DNA from: Alphaproteobacteria bacterium
GTDB taxonomy: Bacteria > Pseudomonadota > Alphaproteobacteria > Bin95
Direction: 5' to 3'
Assembly (NCBI GenBank): GCA_022827685.1
Contig: JAJEIH010000078.1
Location: forward strand, 1 to 64,000
Length of the DNA stretch: 64,000 nucleotides
In this document: in pieces, positions 25,676 through 34,278 of the stretch
Position numbering within the stretch: position 1 is the stretch's first letter
How the letters are laid out: every line of letters starts with the position of its first letter
Notes under the pieces: generated by a model
What the model saw: only the letters and a program-made list of their open reading frames with translations
Database searches by the model: none
What the model was told of the DNA's origin: nothing
Made by a program: the position numbers and the translations under genes

Positions 25676-27258
25676 TCCGCATCATGGGCAAAACGCCGCA
25701 CGCCACCACGCTCCGCGATCTGGTGACGATGCGCGCTGCGCTCGGCGACAAACCGCTGCTCGTTTGCCGGGACGAGACCCTGACCTACGCCGATGCCGAT
25801 CGGCTCTCGAATCGCGCCGCGAACGCGCTTCTCGAACGCGGCATAGGCAAGGGCGATGTCGTTGCAACCTTCATGTACAACTCGCTCGCGCAGGAGGTCG
25901 TCTGGTTCGCCTGCGCCAAGATCGGCGCGGTCTATGCGGCCCTCAATGTTTCGCTCGCGCGCGACGACCTCGCCTACAGCCTGAACGACACCGGCGCGAA
26001 GCTGCTGGTCGCGGACGACGAGTTGATGGATGTCTGCGAGGCGGCGGCGGACCGGTTTTCGTCTCCCCCGAAGACTCTCGTCCACGGCGCGCCGCGCGCG
26101 GGATACGGCGCCTGGGAAGAGCTGCTGACGGGCTCCGAGGCGCTTCCCGAGGCGGAGGTGCGGCCGACGGACCCCGCGGCCATCGTCTATACCGGAGGCA
26201 GTACATCCATGCCCAAGGGCGTGCTCGTTTCCCACCTCTATTACATCGGCACAGCCATCCGCTATGCGGAGATCGCCGAGGCCGGTCCTGACGACGTGCA
26301 TTTTGCAAACTCGCATTTCTTCCATATCGGCGGTCAGCAATTCGGCGTCACCGGTCCGCTCTACACCGGCATGACCGGCGTGATGCACAAATGGTTCAGC
26401 GCTTCGCGTTACTGGGAGACGGTGCATCGCCACGGCGCCACCATCATCGATCCGCTGGGCACGATGATGTCCGTGCTGCTCCGACGGCCGGAAAGCGGGC
26501 TCGACCGCTCGCACCGGGTCAAGGTCGGGGTGGGGATTGCATCCGGCCAGGTGCGCCGCGAGCTCCGCGATGAGTTCGAGACCCGTTTCAGCATCCCGAT
26601 GCTGGAGGTCTATGCGATGACGGAGATGGGCGTGCTGCTCTGCTCCGAGCGCCTGCACGATCGCAAGGCCGGCACCTGCGGCCGGCCGCATGGATGGGCC
26701 GAGATCATGGTGGCCGACGCCGACGACAACCCGCTGCCTGCGGGCGAGACGGGCCAGTTGCTGTTGCGGCCCGGAGTGCCGAACACCTACATGATCGAAT
26801 ACATCAACAAACCGGAGGCAACTCTCGCCGCCTGGCGCAATCTTTGGTACCACTCAGGCGACCTCGGCTGGCTCGACGAGGACGGCTATGTCCATTTCGT
26901 CGGCCGCGAGGCGCACTGGATCCGCCGCCGGGGCGAGAACGTCTCGGCCTTCGAGGTGGAGAAGGCGATCACGGCCCATGACGCGGTCGTTGACTGCGCC
27001 TGCGTAGGTGTGCCGTCCGATCTCGGAGAGGAAGACATCAAGGCCTATGTGCAGGTCTCCGCGCCGGTGGAGCCAGGCGCGCTGGTGGCGTGGTGCCGCG
27101 AGCGCATCGCCTATTTCAAGGCGCCGCGCTACGTCGAGTTCGTGGACGAGTTCCCCCGCACGATGACCAAGAACGAGATCGCCCGCCACGAATTGCGCGA
27201 ACGGGGAATCGGCAATTGCTGGGACGCGGAGGCAGACCGGATGGCGCCGGCCTCCTGA
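25672..27258 (+). CDS. Acyl-CoA ligase (AMP-forming), CaiC-like
   Basis: A 528-residue ANL-family ligase, start ATG 25672 overlapping the CoA-transferase stop. Its P-loop reads YTGGSTSMPKG, a variant of the usual YTSGTTGxPKG. YAMTEMG, SGDLGWLDEDGYVHFVGR and the C-terminal Lys region MTKNEIARHEL follow in normal order. It is the last gene of the four-gene catabolic operon. Having both an acyl-CoA ligase and a CoA-transferase gives the pathway two ways to load CoA. The substrate is unknown. Confidence 0.9.
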   Translation: MIRIMGKTPHATTLRDLVTMRAALGDKPLLVCRDETLTYADADRLSNRAANALLERGIGKGDVVATFMYNSLAQEVVWFACAKIGAVYAALNVSLARDDLAYSLNDTGAKLLVADDELMDVCEAAADRFSSPPKTLVHGAPRAGYGAWEELLTGSEALPEAEVRPTDPAAIVYTGGSTSMPKGVLVSHLYYIGTAIRYAEIAEAGPDDVHFANSHFFHIGGQQFGVTGPLYTGMTGVMHKWFSASRYWETVHRHGATIIDPLGTMMSVLLRRPESGLDRSHRVKVGVGIASGQVRRELRDEFETRFSIPMLEVYAMTEMGVLLCSERLHDRKAGTCGRPHGWAEIMVADADDNPLPAGETGQLLLRPGVPNTYMIEYINKPEATLAAWRNLWYHSGDLGWLDEDGYVHFVGREAHWIRRRGENVSAFEVEKAITAHDAVVDCACVGVPSDLGEEDIKAYVQVSAPVEPGALVAWCRERIAYFKAPRYVEFVDEFPRTMTKNEIARHELRERGIGNCWDAEADRMAPAS

Positions 27259-27507
27259 CGGAGAGGCTCCGCCGGTCGTCAAGGCGTTGCTGCCGGAAGT
27301 CGATCCGGTCGTAATTCGCAGCTCTTCCGGTGCGTTCATTTGCCTGCAGGCGTCGGTTCTTTCTCCGGTTCTCTTCTTCCAGGACATTGTGTTGTTTCCG
27401 TTGCGCCGGGATGAAACCGGGCCGAAGAAGCAGAGAAGCAACGCTGGCGCGGAGACGATTGGGCGCTATGATTGCAGCAACGCAAGCGGCGGGATTGGCC
27501 GGCAAGC

Positions 27508-28245
27508 ATGAGACTGCGGATCAAGTTGGGATTGGCGTTCCTGGCCGGCGTTGCCTTTTCTCTCGCACTGGTCGTGTATGCCGCACTCGACACATTCGAT
27601 CGCGAACTCCAAACCGTTAAGGCGTCGCATTTCGGCTTCACCGTCGATGAAATCGCCCATGCGGTTACGGTCCGCACAGATTTGGGCCTTCGACTCGAAA
27701 CCATCCCGGAAATTGCGGCATTGCTGGACCGTATCCAGGCGGCCGACCCGGATATCGACCGGCTGCTGGTTTTCGGGGCGGACGGCCGGGTCGTATTCTC
27801 CACCGACCAGACAGACCTCGGGACCACGATCGATACCGGTGACCGGACCGGGCGCTGGATCGAGGCGGATGAGCGGGCGGTGACGGTGGGCAGCCCGCTC
27901 ATCAACAATTTCGGCAAGGTCGTCGGGGGCGTCCTGCTGGAAAGCGAAGTCCGGCACAGCGCGCCGCTGCGCGAACGCGCGGCTATTACCGTTTTCGGCA
28001 TTGCCGCCGGTGCATTCGCGGTCTGCCTCCTGCTCGTTTTCCTGTTTGCCCGCTGGGTGCTGCATCCCGTTCTCGACATGCTGAGGCGAAGCGATGCCTC
28101 GTTGCTGGCGATGGCGGAAGGCCAGGCGGTGAACGTAGAGGGTGCGCCGCCGTCGCTTGCAGGTTTCCATGACACTGCGGCGAGAATGCTGGCGACGATG
28201 GACGACGATGCGCGCGAGGTCGACCGGCTGGACCGGATCGGATGA
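27508..28245 (+). CDS. Two-pass membrane sensor partner protein (cassette A)
   Basis: A 245-residue protein with membrane segments at about 5-25 and 159-183. The periplasmic domain between them reads as a small Cache/PAS-like sensor (PDIDRLLVFGADGRVVFSTD) and ends with VGSPLINNFGKVVGGV at 127-142. The cytoplasmic tail of about 60 residues is HAMP-like and has no output domain. It shares topology and the VGxPxINNFGKxxGGV motif with the protein at 34275-35027, so the two are paralogues. Its stop overlaps the start of the phosphatase gene by four bases, which suggests a complex of the two proteins. The ligand is unknown. Confidence 0.75.
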   Translation: MRLRIKLGLAFLAGVAFSLALVVYAALDTFDRELQTVKASHFGFTVDEIAHAVTVRTDLGLRLETIPEIAALLDRIQAADPDIDRLLVFGADGRVVFSTDQTDLGTTIDTGDRTGRWIEADERAVTVGSPLINNFGKVVGGVLLESEVRHSAPLRERAAITVFGIAAGAFAVCLLLVFLFARWVLHPVLDMLRRSDASLLAMAEGQAVNVEGAPPSLAGFHDTAARMLATMDDDAREVDRLDRIG

Positions 28246-31166
28246 CGGGCATGGGACGGGTCTCGCGAATGATCTGCCTGAAAGCCTGCGTCGCTGCCAT
28301 CGTGGTTGCGCTGTTGCAGGCGGTCCTGACGACCGCAGCGTTCCACTGGTGGGCCGAGGAGCCGCTGACGGGCGAGCTCGACCGCAAGGCACTCGCGGTC
28401 GGTCAGGCTATGAAGGCCGAGATGGAGCGCGCCGCTCGGGTCGGCATCCCGCTCGAGGAGCTCCGGGGAGTCGAGCCATTCTTCCAGCGCTTCCTCGACG
28501 ACAACCCGGACATACGCTTCATCGCAATGACCACGCCGGACAAGGAGCCGGTCTATTTCAGCGGCGTCGCGCGCACCCGGCTGGAAAAAGTCCTTGAGTC
28601 GGCGGAGACCGCATTTGAGGAGCGCCGCCTAGCGGGAGGAATGACGGAAGCCCGGAGCCGTCACACCTTCGGCGACCTTTCTGTCGATATCCGTCCGATA
28701 GGTCCGGCGGACTATCCGCTCGCCCTCTTGCATGTCGCAGTTGAAAAGGACTTCGTGACGCATGTGCTGCGTCGCAATTGGCCGGGCTTTGCCATTGCTG
28801 GCGTCGTCGGCATCCTCGTCGGCTTGCTGTGCACGATCATTCTGACATTACGGGTCGGCCGGCGCTTGCAACGCCTCGACGACGGAATCGCGCAAGCGGC
28901 CGGCGGCCACCCGGTGCTGCTCGCGGATCTGGGGCAGCGGGATGAAATCGGCTATGCCGCCCGCGCGTTCAATGCAGTGCTGCACGGCCTCCGCACGCGA
29001 TATGACGAAACCCTGGATCATGCGGAGGACGCCCGGGACGCCGCAGTCGGCCGGACGGTGCGGGATTCGCTGGAACGCATTCGCCGGGGGCTGGTTCAGA
29101 GGCTGGAGCCGGCCTTCCGCGATATTCCCCCGACGCCGCCCACCGCGGTCGGCCGCTTCGGCAGGAATGTCTCGATACGCCTGCGGCTGACGGCAATCAT
29201 CAGCCTTGCGGGGCTTCTGCTGGCGGTGGGCCTCGGCTACGGCAGCATCGTGCGTGAGCGCCTTCTTGCCGAAAGCTATAACGAGGACCGCGAGACGGCA
29301 CTGAAGACCGTCTGGAAGACCTTGTCGCAGCGCGAGACGGACACGGTCGCGCGCCTGCTGGTCCCGTTGCGCGCCAACGAAGACATCCGGTCCGCCCTTC
29401 TCGCAGGCGATACACTGCTCGCCGCGCGCCTGATCGAGGATCTTTCCGCGGGAAGCGGAATCGAACGGCTCGTGACTTTCGACCCCTCGGAAGGAGCAGG
29501 GGGACGCCTGTTCGTAGGCCGCAACCCCCTGTCGCCGCGCGTGGCCAAGCGAATCGTCGATACCGGAACGCGGGCAAGCGGCGGCGACATCGACGCCGAC
29601 GGACGACCGGTCTGGACGGTTGCGGAGGCCTTGGGAGACTCTGAGCAGGGCGATGTGTTGATCGTTGCCGCAAGCCTCCCGCTCGCCTCCGCGGTGCAGG
29701 AAGCGGGTGCGGTCCTCGGCGGAGAAGCCTTTCTGGTCGGGAGCGAGGGTGGACTGATCTTCGGCACCGACCCGCCGCTCTGGCAAGGTCTGGACCAAAA
29801 CAGCGCGGACTATTCTACGACGACAACGAACATCCCAGCCCTGAACGGCGGACGTCTCGCCGGCCTGCATGTCGTCGCCGATATCAGCGAACTCGCTGCG
29901 CGGCAGCAGGCGCTGCGCATTGCCTATTTCGGAGCAGCGGCGGTTTTCGCCTGCATTGCCCTTTGGGCGCTCTATGCAAATCTGAGCGGCTCCCTGCAGC
30001 CGCTCGACCGGGTGATCGGCGTGCTGGAGGCGCTCTCCGACGGCCGGCGCGGCGTGTGGCTCGAACAGGAGGCCGGCAGGGACGAAATTGCCCGCATCGC
30101 CAGGGCAGTCGAGGCGTATCGAAGTTCCCTGGGCGAAGTCGAACGCCTGTCGGCCGAGCGCCGCCGGGCGCAAAGGCGGCGCGAACGCTTCCTGCGCCAG
30201 CAGATGGCCGGACTGACCTCGGCTGTGGGCGCGGAAGCCCGCCAGGCCGTTACGGACCAGCTCGCCGAGCTCGAACGGGAAGGCGCCAGTGACGAGTTCG
30301 AGGCTCTCACGCTCGTGTTCGAACAGATGGCGCAGCGCATCCGTGAACAGCATGGACGCCTGACCGAGCTGATCGAGGAACTGCGCGAGGCGCTCAAGCA
30401 CAAGGAACGCCTGGTCGCGATCGAGCGAGAACTGTCCATCGCGCACGACCTGCAGCTCTCGGTGCTGCCGCGCGAGACGCCGCCGCAGCGTACCGTGGAG
30501 ATCGCCGCTCAGATGCTTCCGGCCAAGGAGGTCGGCGGCGACTTCTACGACTATTTCGCCATCGACGAACAACGCATCGGGCTCGTCATCGCGGATGTCT
30601 CGGGCAAGGGCATTCCGGCCGCCTTCTTCATGCTGATTGCGCGCACCCTGCTCAAGGCCACCGCTCTGATCGGTGAGTCGCCGGGCAGGGTGCTGACCGC
30701 GTTGAACGACATGCTGGAGGCCGAGAACGAGCAGATGATGTTCGTGACCGCCTTCTATGCTGTCGTGAACACCGAAACCGGCCATGTGACCTTCGCCAAT
30801 GCCGGACACAATCCGACTTACCGGATCGACGGCGGGGGGAAGCTATCGACCCTGCCGATGGATCCCGGCCTGGCGCTCGCCATCATGCCGGGATTCAATT
30901 TCGAGGAGGGGGAGACGACGCTGGCGCCGGGCGACACGCTGTTCCTTTACACGGACGGCGTGAACGAGGCCTTCAACGAAGCGGGCGAGCAGTTCGGCGA
31001 GCCGCGGCTGGAAGCGGAATTGGCAGCCCATGCAGACGCCTCGCCGGCCATCATTTGCGATGCGATGCGCGCGTCGGTCGAGGAATTCTCGACAGGAGTC
31101 GAGCAGAGCGACGACATCACGACGGTGGCGGTGCGCTATCTGGGAGACGGTCCGGCCGCGTCCTGA
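28242..31166 (+). CDS. Membrane PP2C/SpoIIE phosphatase with two sensor modules
   Basis: A 974-residue protein. Membrane segments lie at about 13-34, 182-203, 315-335 and 560-580. The two periplasmic regions are 35-180 (with GIPLEELRGVEPFFQRFLDD) and 336-558, each followed by a HAMP domain (204-256, 582-632). A basic coiled coil (632-735) leads to a SpoIIE/PP2C domain at 738-968. Metal-binding acidic residues are present: GGDFYDYF (766-773), ADVSGKG (784-790), TDGVNEA (904-910) and SDDITTV (956-962). Such RsbU-type phosphatases act on anti-sigma-antagonist proteins, but none is encoded nearby. The 3' end overlaps the convergent ATP-grasp gene by 31 bases. Confidence 0.9.
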   Translation: MTGMGRVSRMICLKACVAAIVVALLQAVLTTAAFHWWAEEPLTGELDRKALAVGQAMKAEMERAARVGIPLEELRGVEPFFQRFLDDNPDIRFIAMTTPDKEPVYFSGVARTRLEKVLESAETAFEERRLAGGMTEARSRHTFGDLSVDIRPIGPADYPLALLHVAVEKDFVTHVLRRNWPGFAIAGVVGILVGLLCTIILTLRVGRRLQRLDDGIAQAAGGHPVLLADLGQRDEIGYAARAFNAVLHGLRTRYDETLDHAEDARDAAVGRTVRDSLERIRRGLVQRLEPAFRDIPPTPPTAVGRFGRNVSIRLRLTAIISLAGLLLAVGLGYGSIVRERLLAESYNEDRETALKTVWKTLSQRETDTVARLLVPLRANEDIRSALLAGDTLLAARLIEDLSAGSGIERLVTFDPSEGAGGRLFVGRNPLSPRVAKRIVDTGTRASGGDIDADGRPVWTVAEALGDSEQGDVLIVAASLPLASAVQEAGAVLGGEAFLVGSEGGLIFGTDPPLWQGLDQNSADYSTTTTNIPALNGGRLAGLHVVADISELAARQQALRIAYFGAAAVFACIALWALYANLSGSLQPLDRVIGVLEALSDGRRGVWLEQEAGRDEIARIARAVEAYRSSLGEVERLSAERRRAQRRRERFLRQQMAGLTSAVGAEARQAVTDQLAELEREGASDEFEALTLVFEQMAQRIREQHGRLTELIEELREALKHKERLVAIERELSIAHDLQLSVLPRETPPQRTVEIAAQMLPAKEVGGDFYDYFAIDEQRIGLVIADVSGKGIPAAFFMLIARTLLKATALIGESPGRVLTALNDMLEAENEQMMFVTAFYAVVNTETGHVTFANAGHNPTYRIDGGGKLSTLPMDPGLALAIMPGFNFEEGETTLAPGDTLFLYTDGVNEAFNEAGEQFGEPRLEAELAAHADASPAIICDAMRASVEEFSTGVEQSDDITTVAVRYLGDGPAAS

Positions 31167-32164
31167 CCCCACTGCCGGTCGAGGCTTGTGGCAAGAATGT
31201 GCTCGACCAGGGCCTCCGAGGATATGCCTGCGCGCGCCGCGCTTTGCGCGAAGGCCATCGCGCCGCCGATCGAGCAGGCGAGGTTGAACTCAAGGAAGGC
31301 GTGTCCGGCGGGACCGAATCGAAAATCACAGCGCAGATAGTCGTATGGCTCCACCGCTCTCGCGAACCGCAGGGCGTCTTCGACGATGGGCTTGAGCCAG
31401 GGCTCATCGCCGGGGAACTCGCGTGTGAGACCGGGTTCCAGCTTCCGTTTCTGACGGTGGGTGAATAGCCCGTAAGGACTGTCGCAGGTCTGGGTAGCGG
31501 GGGGCAGGGCCACCGGCCCGTCCTCGCCCACCAGGATCGGCACCGTCACGTCGAAATCACCGAAGACCTGCTCGACAAGGCACTCGTCGATGCTGGCCCC
31601 CAGAACCGCGACCCGCGCTTCGAGGGCATTGAAATCCTCTTGCGCGCTCGAGGCGTCAATGCCTGTCGATGCTGCGCCGAAACGCGGCTTGGCTACATAG
31701 GGTCCGTCGAAGTCCGGCTTCTGCAGCGGGCCGTTTCCTGCGAACACTTTCCCGTCCGGCGCCGGTATGCCGAGCGCCCGCGCCGCCAGCTTGCTCAGCC
31801 ACTTGTCTTCGGCGAGCGCGCGAATGTTCGCCGGCGCGCCCATGCAGGCGATGCCGGCTTTCGCCGCCAGGGCGGAGACGTAGATCTCGGAATTGCGGAA
31901 CGGCGCAATGTTGTAGAGCGAGAAGACGTAATTCCGTCCTTCGAAGGCCTGGGGTACGACGTCGAGATTGGAACTGCTTTCGACATCCAGGCCGAGACCG
32001 TTTTGCAGCACATCCCAGATCTCATACTGGTAAGCCGGCTGCACGCCGTAATCCGGATGGATGTCCGGAGGCCTGGGTGTGTCGGGCGACGGCGCATGAG
32101 GCGCCAGATACAGGATTTTGACCGCAGCGCGGCGTTTGGCGTCCAAACGTTTCAGGGCGATCAA
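31136..32164 (-). CDS. ATP-grasp ligase, D-Ala-D-Ala-ligase-like (copy 1)
   Basis: A 342-residue ATP-grasp protein. The core blocks are GAPANIRALAEDKWLSKLAAR near residue 117, the ATP-lysine strand GPYVAKPRFGAASTGID near 165, and the metal ligands in YLRCDFRF and LEFNLACSIGG near the end, corresponding to the D/E/N set of Ddl. It starts with TTG 32164, overlapping the stop of the upstream binding-protein gene (TTGA). It is a clear paralogue of the protein at 33268-34278. ATP-grasp enzymes join a carboxylate to an amine through an acyl phosphate; the substrates are unknown. The peptidoglycan ligase role is unlikely because of the divergent glycine loop and the two-copy context. Confidence 0.85.
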   Translation of the reverse strand: MIALKRLDAKRRAAVKILYLAPHAPSPDTPRPPDIHPDYGVQPAYQYEIWDVLQNGLGLDVESSSNLDVVPQAFEGRNYVFSLYNIAPFRNSEIYVSALAAKAGIACMGAPANIRALAEDKWLSKLAARALGIPAPDGKVFAGNGPLQKPDFDGPYVAKPRFGAASTGIDASSAQEDFNALEARVAVLGASIDECLVEQVFGDFDVTVPILVGEDGPVALPPATQTCDSPYGLFTHRQKRKLEPGLTREFPGDEPWLKPIVEDALRFARAVEPYDYLRCDFRFGPAGHAFLEFNLACSIGGAMAFAQSAARAGISSEALVEHILATSLDRQWGQDAAGPSPR

Positions 32165-33174
32165 GAATCGGCTCCGGTCTTGATGAATTGGGCGAAGCGC
32201 AGGATTTCCATGGGCGGATACACCTTCAGCTTGTGCGCCGTCTCCATGTTGACCACGAAGGAGAAACGGGAGAGCGTTTCGATGGGGATGTCGCCGGGGT
32301 CCTTGCCGCCGGTGAGAATCTGCTCCGCCTTGAAGGCCGCGAATTGTCCGACCGCATAGAGCGGGCTGACGAGCCCCGTCATGCAGTGCTGCCGGATCAG
32401 GGTCTCCACGCCGCAGAAAGTCGGCAGCCCGAGTTCGGTTGCTGTGCGGGTCACGAACTCGGCATGGGCGCCGAAGAAGTTGGACGGCGGGATATAGAGG
32501 AAATCGACCCCGGCCTGTTTCAGGCGCCGGAGCGTCGGCTCTATCTGGGCCGGGTCCCGCTCGACCTTGGGCTCCGTCGGGCTGTCGGAGATGAATTCGA
32601 TGCCGGATTCCTCAACCAGGGTCCGCATGGAGGCCTCGGTGCGGCGCTGCGCGCCCGAACTCTTGTCGTAGAGCATGCCGAGCTTCTCGAAGGGCATGTA
32701 GGTGCGCATCGCGTTGAGGCGCACGAGGTTCGAGACGACATGCCTTGCCCCGGTGATGTTGCGCTTCGAAAGCATCGGCGCCGCCGGGTCCGGAGGCTGG
32801 GGCACCAGTTGCGACCGGGCAGGAAACGAGACCATCGAAAACACGACGGGAATGTCGAGGACATGCTTCTGCGGGTCAGCCTCTTCAAGCCGCCCGACGA
32901 CCGCGCGCGTCACCGAGGTCGTCTGGGTATAGACGAGGTCGGGCTTGAGCGCCTTGATCTCCTCGACATAGCCGGGAAGACGGGATCGGTCGTTCTCCAT
33001 GTCGCGAAGGACGAAGTTCGCATCGACGCCGTTCGCCGTCAGGTAATCGCGAAAGCCGTCATCCGCGCCCGACCCGGCGCGATGCACGATCATGTAGATG
33101 GTGAAGGGATCGGCTTGGGAAGCCGGGGCCGCCACGGTCGAGATGGCGAGCGCCAGCAGAAGCACTCGTAACAT
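32161..33174 (-). CDS. Periplasmic ABC-type substrate-binding protein (TrpX/DUF534-like)
   Basis: A 337-residue exported protein with signal peptide at residues 1-21 (MLRVLLLALAISTVAAPASQ, then A). The mature part follows the pattern of the ABC sugar/amino-acid-like family with TrpX: KPDLVYTQTTSVTRAVVG, IPVVFSMVSFPARS, NITGARHVV and DFLYIPPSNFFGAHAEFV. No permease or ATPase gene lies in the window near it, so it may serve a sensor or a transporter encoded elsewhere. It heads a two-gene minus-strand operon with the ATP-grasp protein and is divergent from the second ATP-grasp gene. Confidence 0.85.
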   Translation of the reverse strand: MLRVLLLALAISTVAAPASQADPFTIYMIVHRAGSGADDGFRDYLTANGVDANFVLRDMENDRSRLPGYVEEIKALKPDLVYTQTTSVTRAVVGRLEEADPQKHVLDIPVVFSMVSFPARSQLVPQPPDPAAPMLSKRNITGARHVVSNLVRLNAMRTYMPFEKLGMLYDKSSGAQRRTEASMRTLVEESGIEFISDSPTEPKVERDPAQIEPTLRRLKQAGVDFLYIPPSNFFGAHAEFVTRTATELGLPTFCGVETLIRQHCMTGLVSPLYAVGQFAAFKAEQILTGGKDPGDIPIETLSRFSFVVNMETAHKLKVYPPMEILRFAQFIKTGADS

Positions 33175-33267
33175 GGGGAGGCGGGTCCGTTGCGTTGCCG
33201 GTGGAAGGGTTGAAGGTTATCATACGCTGGTTCCCTGTAATTTCGACACACATCTGGCCAATTTGCG
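33175..33267. promoter_or_regulatory. Divergent control region of the sensor/ATP-grasp locus
   Basis: The 93 bases between the minus-strand binding-protein operon and the plus-strand ATP-grasp operon must hold both promoters. The right half (about 33215-33265) is more AT-rich and contains TATCAT and TGTAAT, which are candidate -10 elements, but I cannot pair either with a convincing -35 box at normal spacing. No obvious inverted repeat operator is seen. Confidence 0.4.
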
Positions 33268-34278
33268 ATGCAAGAGCTGTTACAAATCGGCCCGGATCGG
33301 CGTGAGGAGCTGGATATCCTGTTTCTCGCCAAATACGCAGAGGACTGGACCGAGCCGCCGCCCACGGTGCATCCGCGCTACGGGCGGGAACTCTACACCA
33401 AATTCGAGGTGCTCTCGGTCCTGCGCGGCCTGGCGCGTTCGGTGGAGCCCTGCGCCAGCCTCGAGGCTTTCGAAGAACGCATGCGCCGCGGACCGGCGCC
33501 GGACTACATCTTCCAGATCTACAACCGGGAGCCTGTCCGCAATCCCGAGATACTGGTGTCCGCGCTCTGCGCGCGCACTGGCGTTCCCTATCTTGGCAGC
33601 CCGCCCAATGTGCGCGCCATGGCCGAGGACAAGTGGATCACGAAGCTGATGGCCCGGGCCGCGGGCCTGTCGGTGCCCGAAGGCGCCGTGGCGGTCGCCG
33701 AGGCCGATCTTGACGAGCCGCCCGGCTTCGACGGGCCCTATTTCGTCAAGCCCCGATTCGGCGCCAACTCGGAAGGCGTCGATGAGGGCTCGATCTGCGA
33801 TGGCTGGGAAGAGGCGCGGTCGCGGGCATCAGCCCTGCTGGCGGCCGGCGAGGAGGCGCTGATCGAGACCCTGGCGCCCGGCCTCGACGTGACCGTGCCG
33901 GTGCTGGGCGGGCCTCTTGCACTTCATCCCGTCGCCAACCATTCCGAACTGCGCGAAGGCGTGCAGACCGAAGGGCAAAAGCGCTTTCTGGAGCCAGGGA
34001 AACGGGGGGAACCCTTCGACGACGACGCCCTTTGCGAAGAGCTCCGGGAGGCGGCGGTTGCGTTCGCGAAGCTGGTGCAGCCCTGCGACTATCTCAGGGT
34101 CGATTTCCGGGTCGCGCCGGACCGGTCCTTCCGCCTGCTCGAGTTCAATGTCACCTGCAACCTGGCGACGGTCATGTCCATGAATATCGGCGCGGGCGCC
34201 GCGGGCGTGTCGCACGCGGCGATGATCGAGCATTTCCTTTGCTACAGCATGCGGCGCCAGGGGGTGCTGGCGGCATGA
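33268..34278 (+). CDS. ATP-grasp ligase, D-Ala-D-Ala-ligase-like (copy 2)
   Basis: A 336-residue protein paralogous to the one at 31136-32164. It shares the block LGSPPNVRAMAEDKWITKLMAR, the strand GPYFVKPRFGANSEGVD, and the metal-binding end YLRVDFRV ... LLEFNVTCN. The N-terminal domain has the same lead (LDILFLAKYAEDWTEPPP; PPTVHPRYGRELY versus PPDIHPDYGVQPAY in copy 1). Its stop overlaps the start of the sensor gene at 34275 by ATGA, so it is co-translated with the sensor and MFS genes. ATP-dependent amide or ester bond formation is expected; the substrates are unknown. Confidence 0.85.
   Translation: MQELLQIGPDRREELDILFLAKYAEDWTEPPPTVHPRYGRELYTKFEVLSVLRGLARSVEPCASLEAFEERMRRGPAPDYIFQIYNREPVRNPEILVSALCARTGVPYLGSPPNVRAMAEDKWITKLMARAAGLSVPEGAVAVAEADLDEPPGFDGPYFVKPRFGANSEGVDEGSICDGWEEARSRASALLAAGEEALIETLAPGLDVTVPVLGGPLALHPVANHSELREGVQTEGQKRFLEPGKRGEPFDDDALCEELREAAVAFAKLVQPCDYLRVDFRVAPDRSFRLLEFNVTCNLATVMSMNIGAGAAGVSHAAMIEHFLCYSMRRQGVLAA

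Noticed and set aside
28848-30809. A 653-codon minus-strand frame over the phosphatase gene
   Set aside because: The opposite strand encodes a complete PP2C domain with metal ligands; this frame has no family signature.
31136-31166. The 31-base convergent overlap as a sign of a misplaced stop
   Set aside because: Both proteins remain similar in length to their paralogues or families; short convergent overlaps recur in this window (10136, 37038, 49464).
34032-34274. A longer start for the cassette B sensor gene overlapping the ATP-grasp gene
   Set aside because: ATG 34275 gives a membrane segment right at the N-terminus and an ATGA overlap; the upstream extension is a shadow of the ATP-grasp frame.
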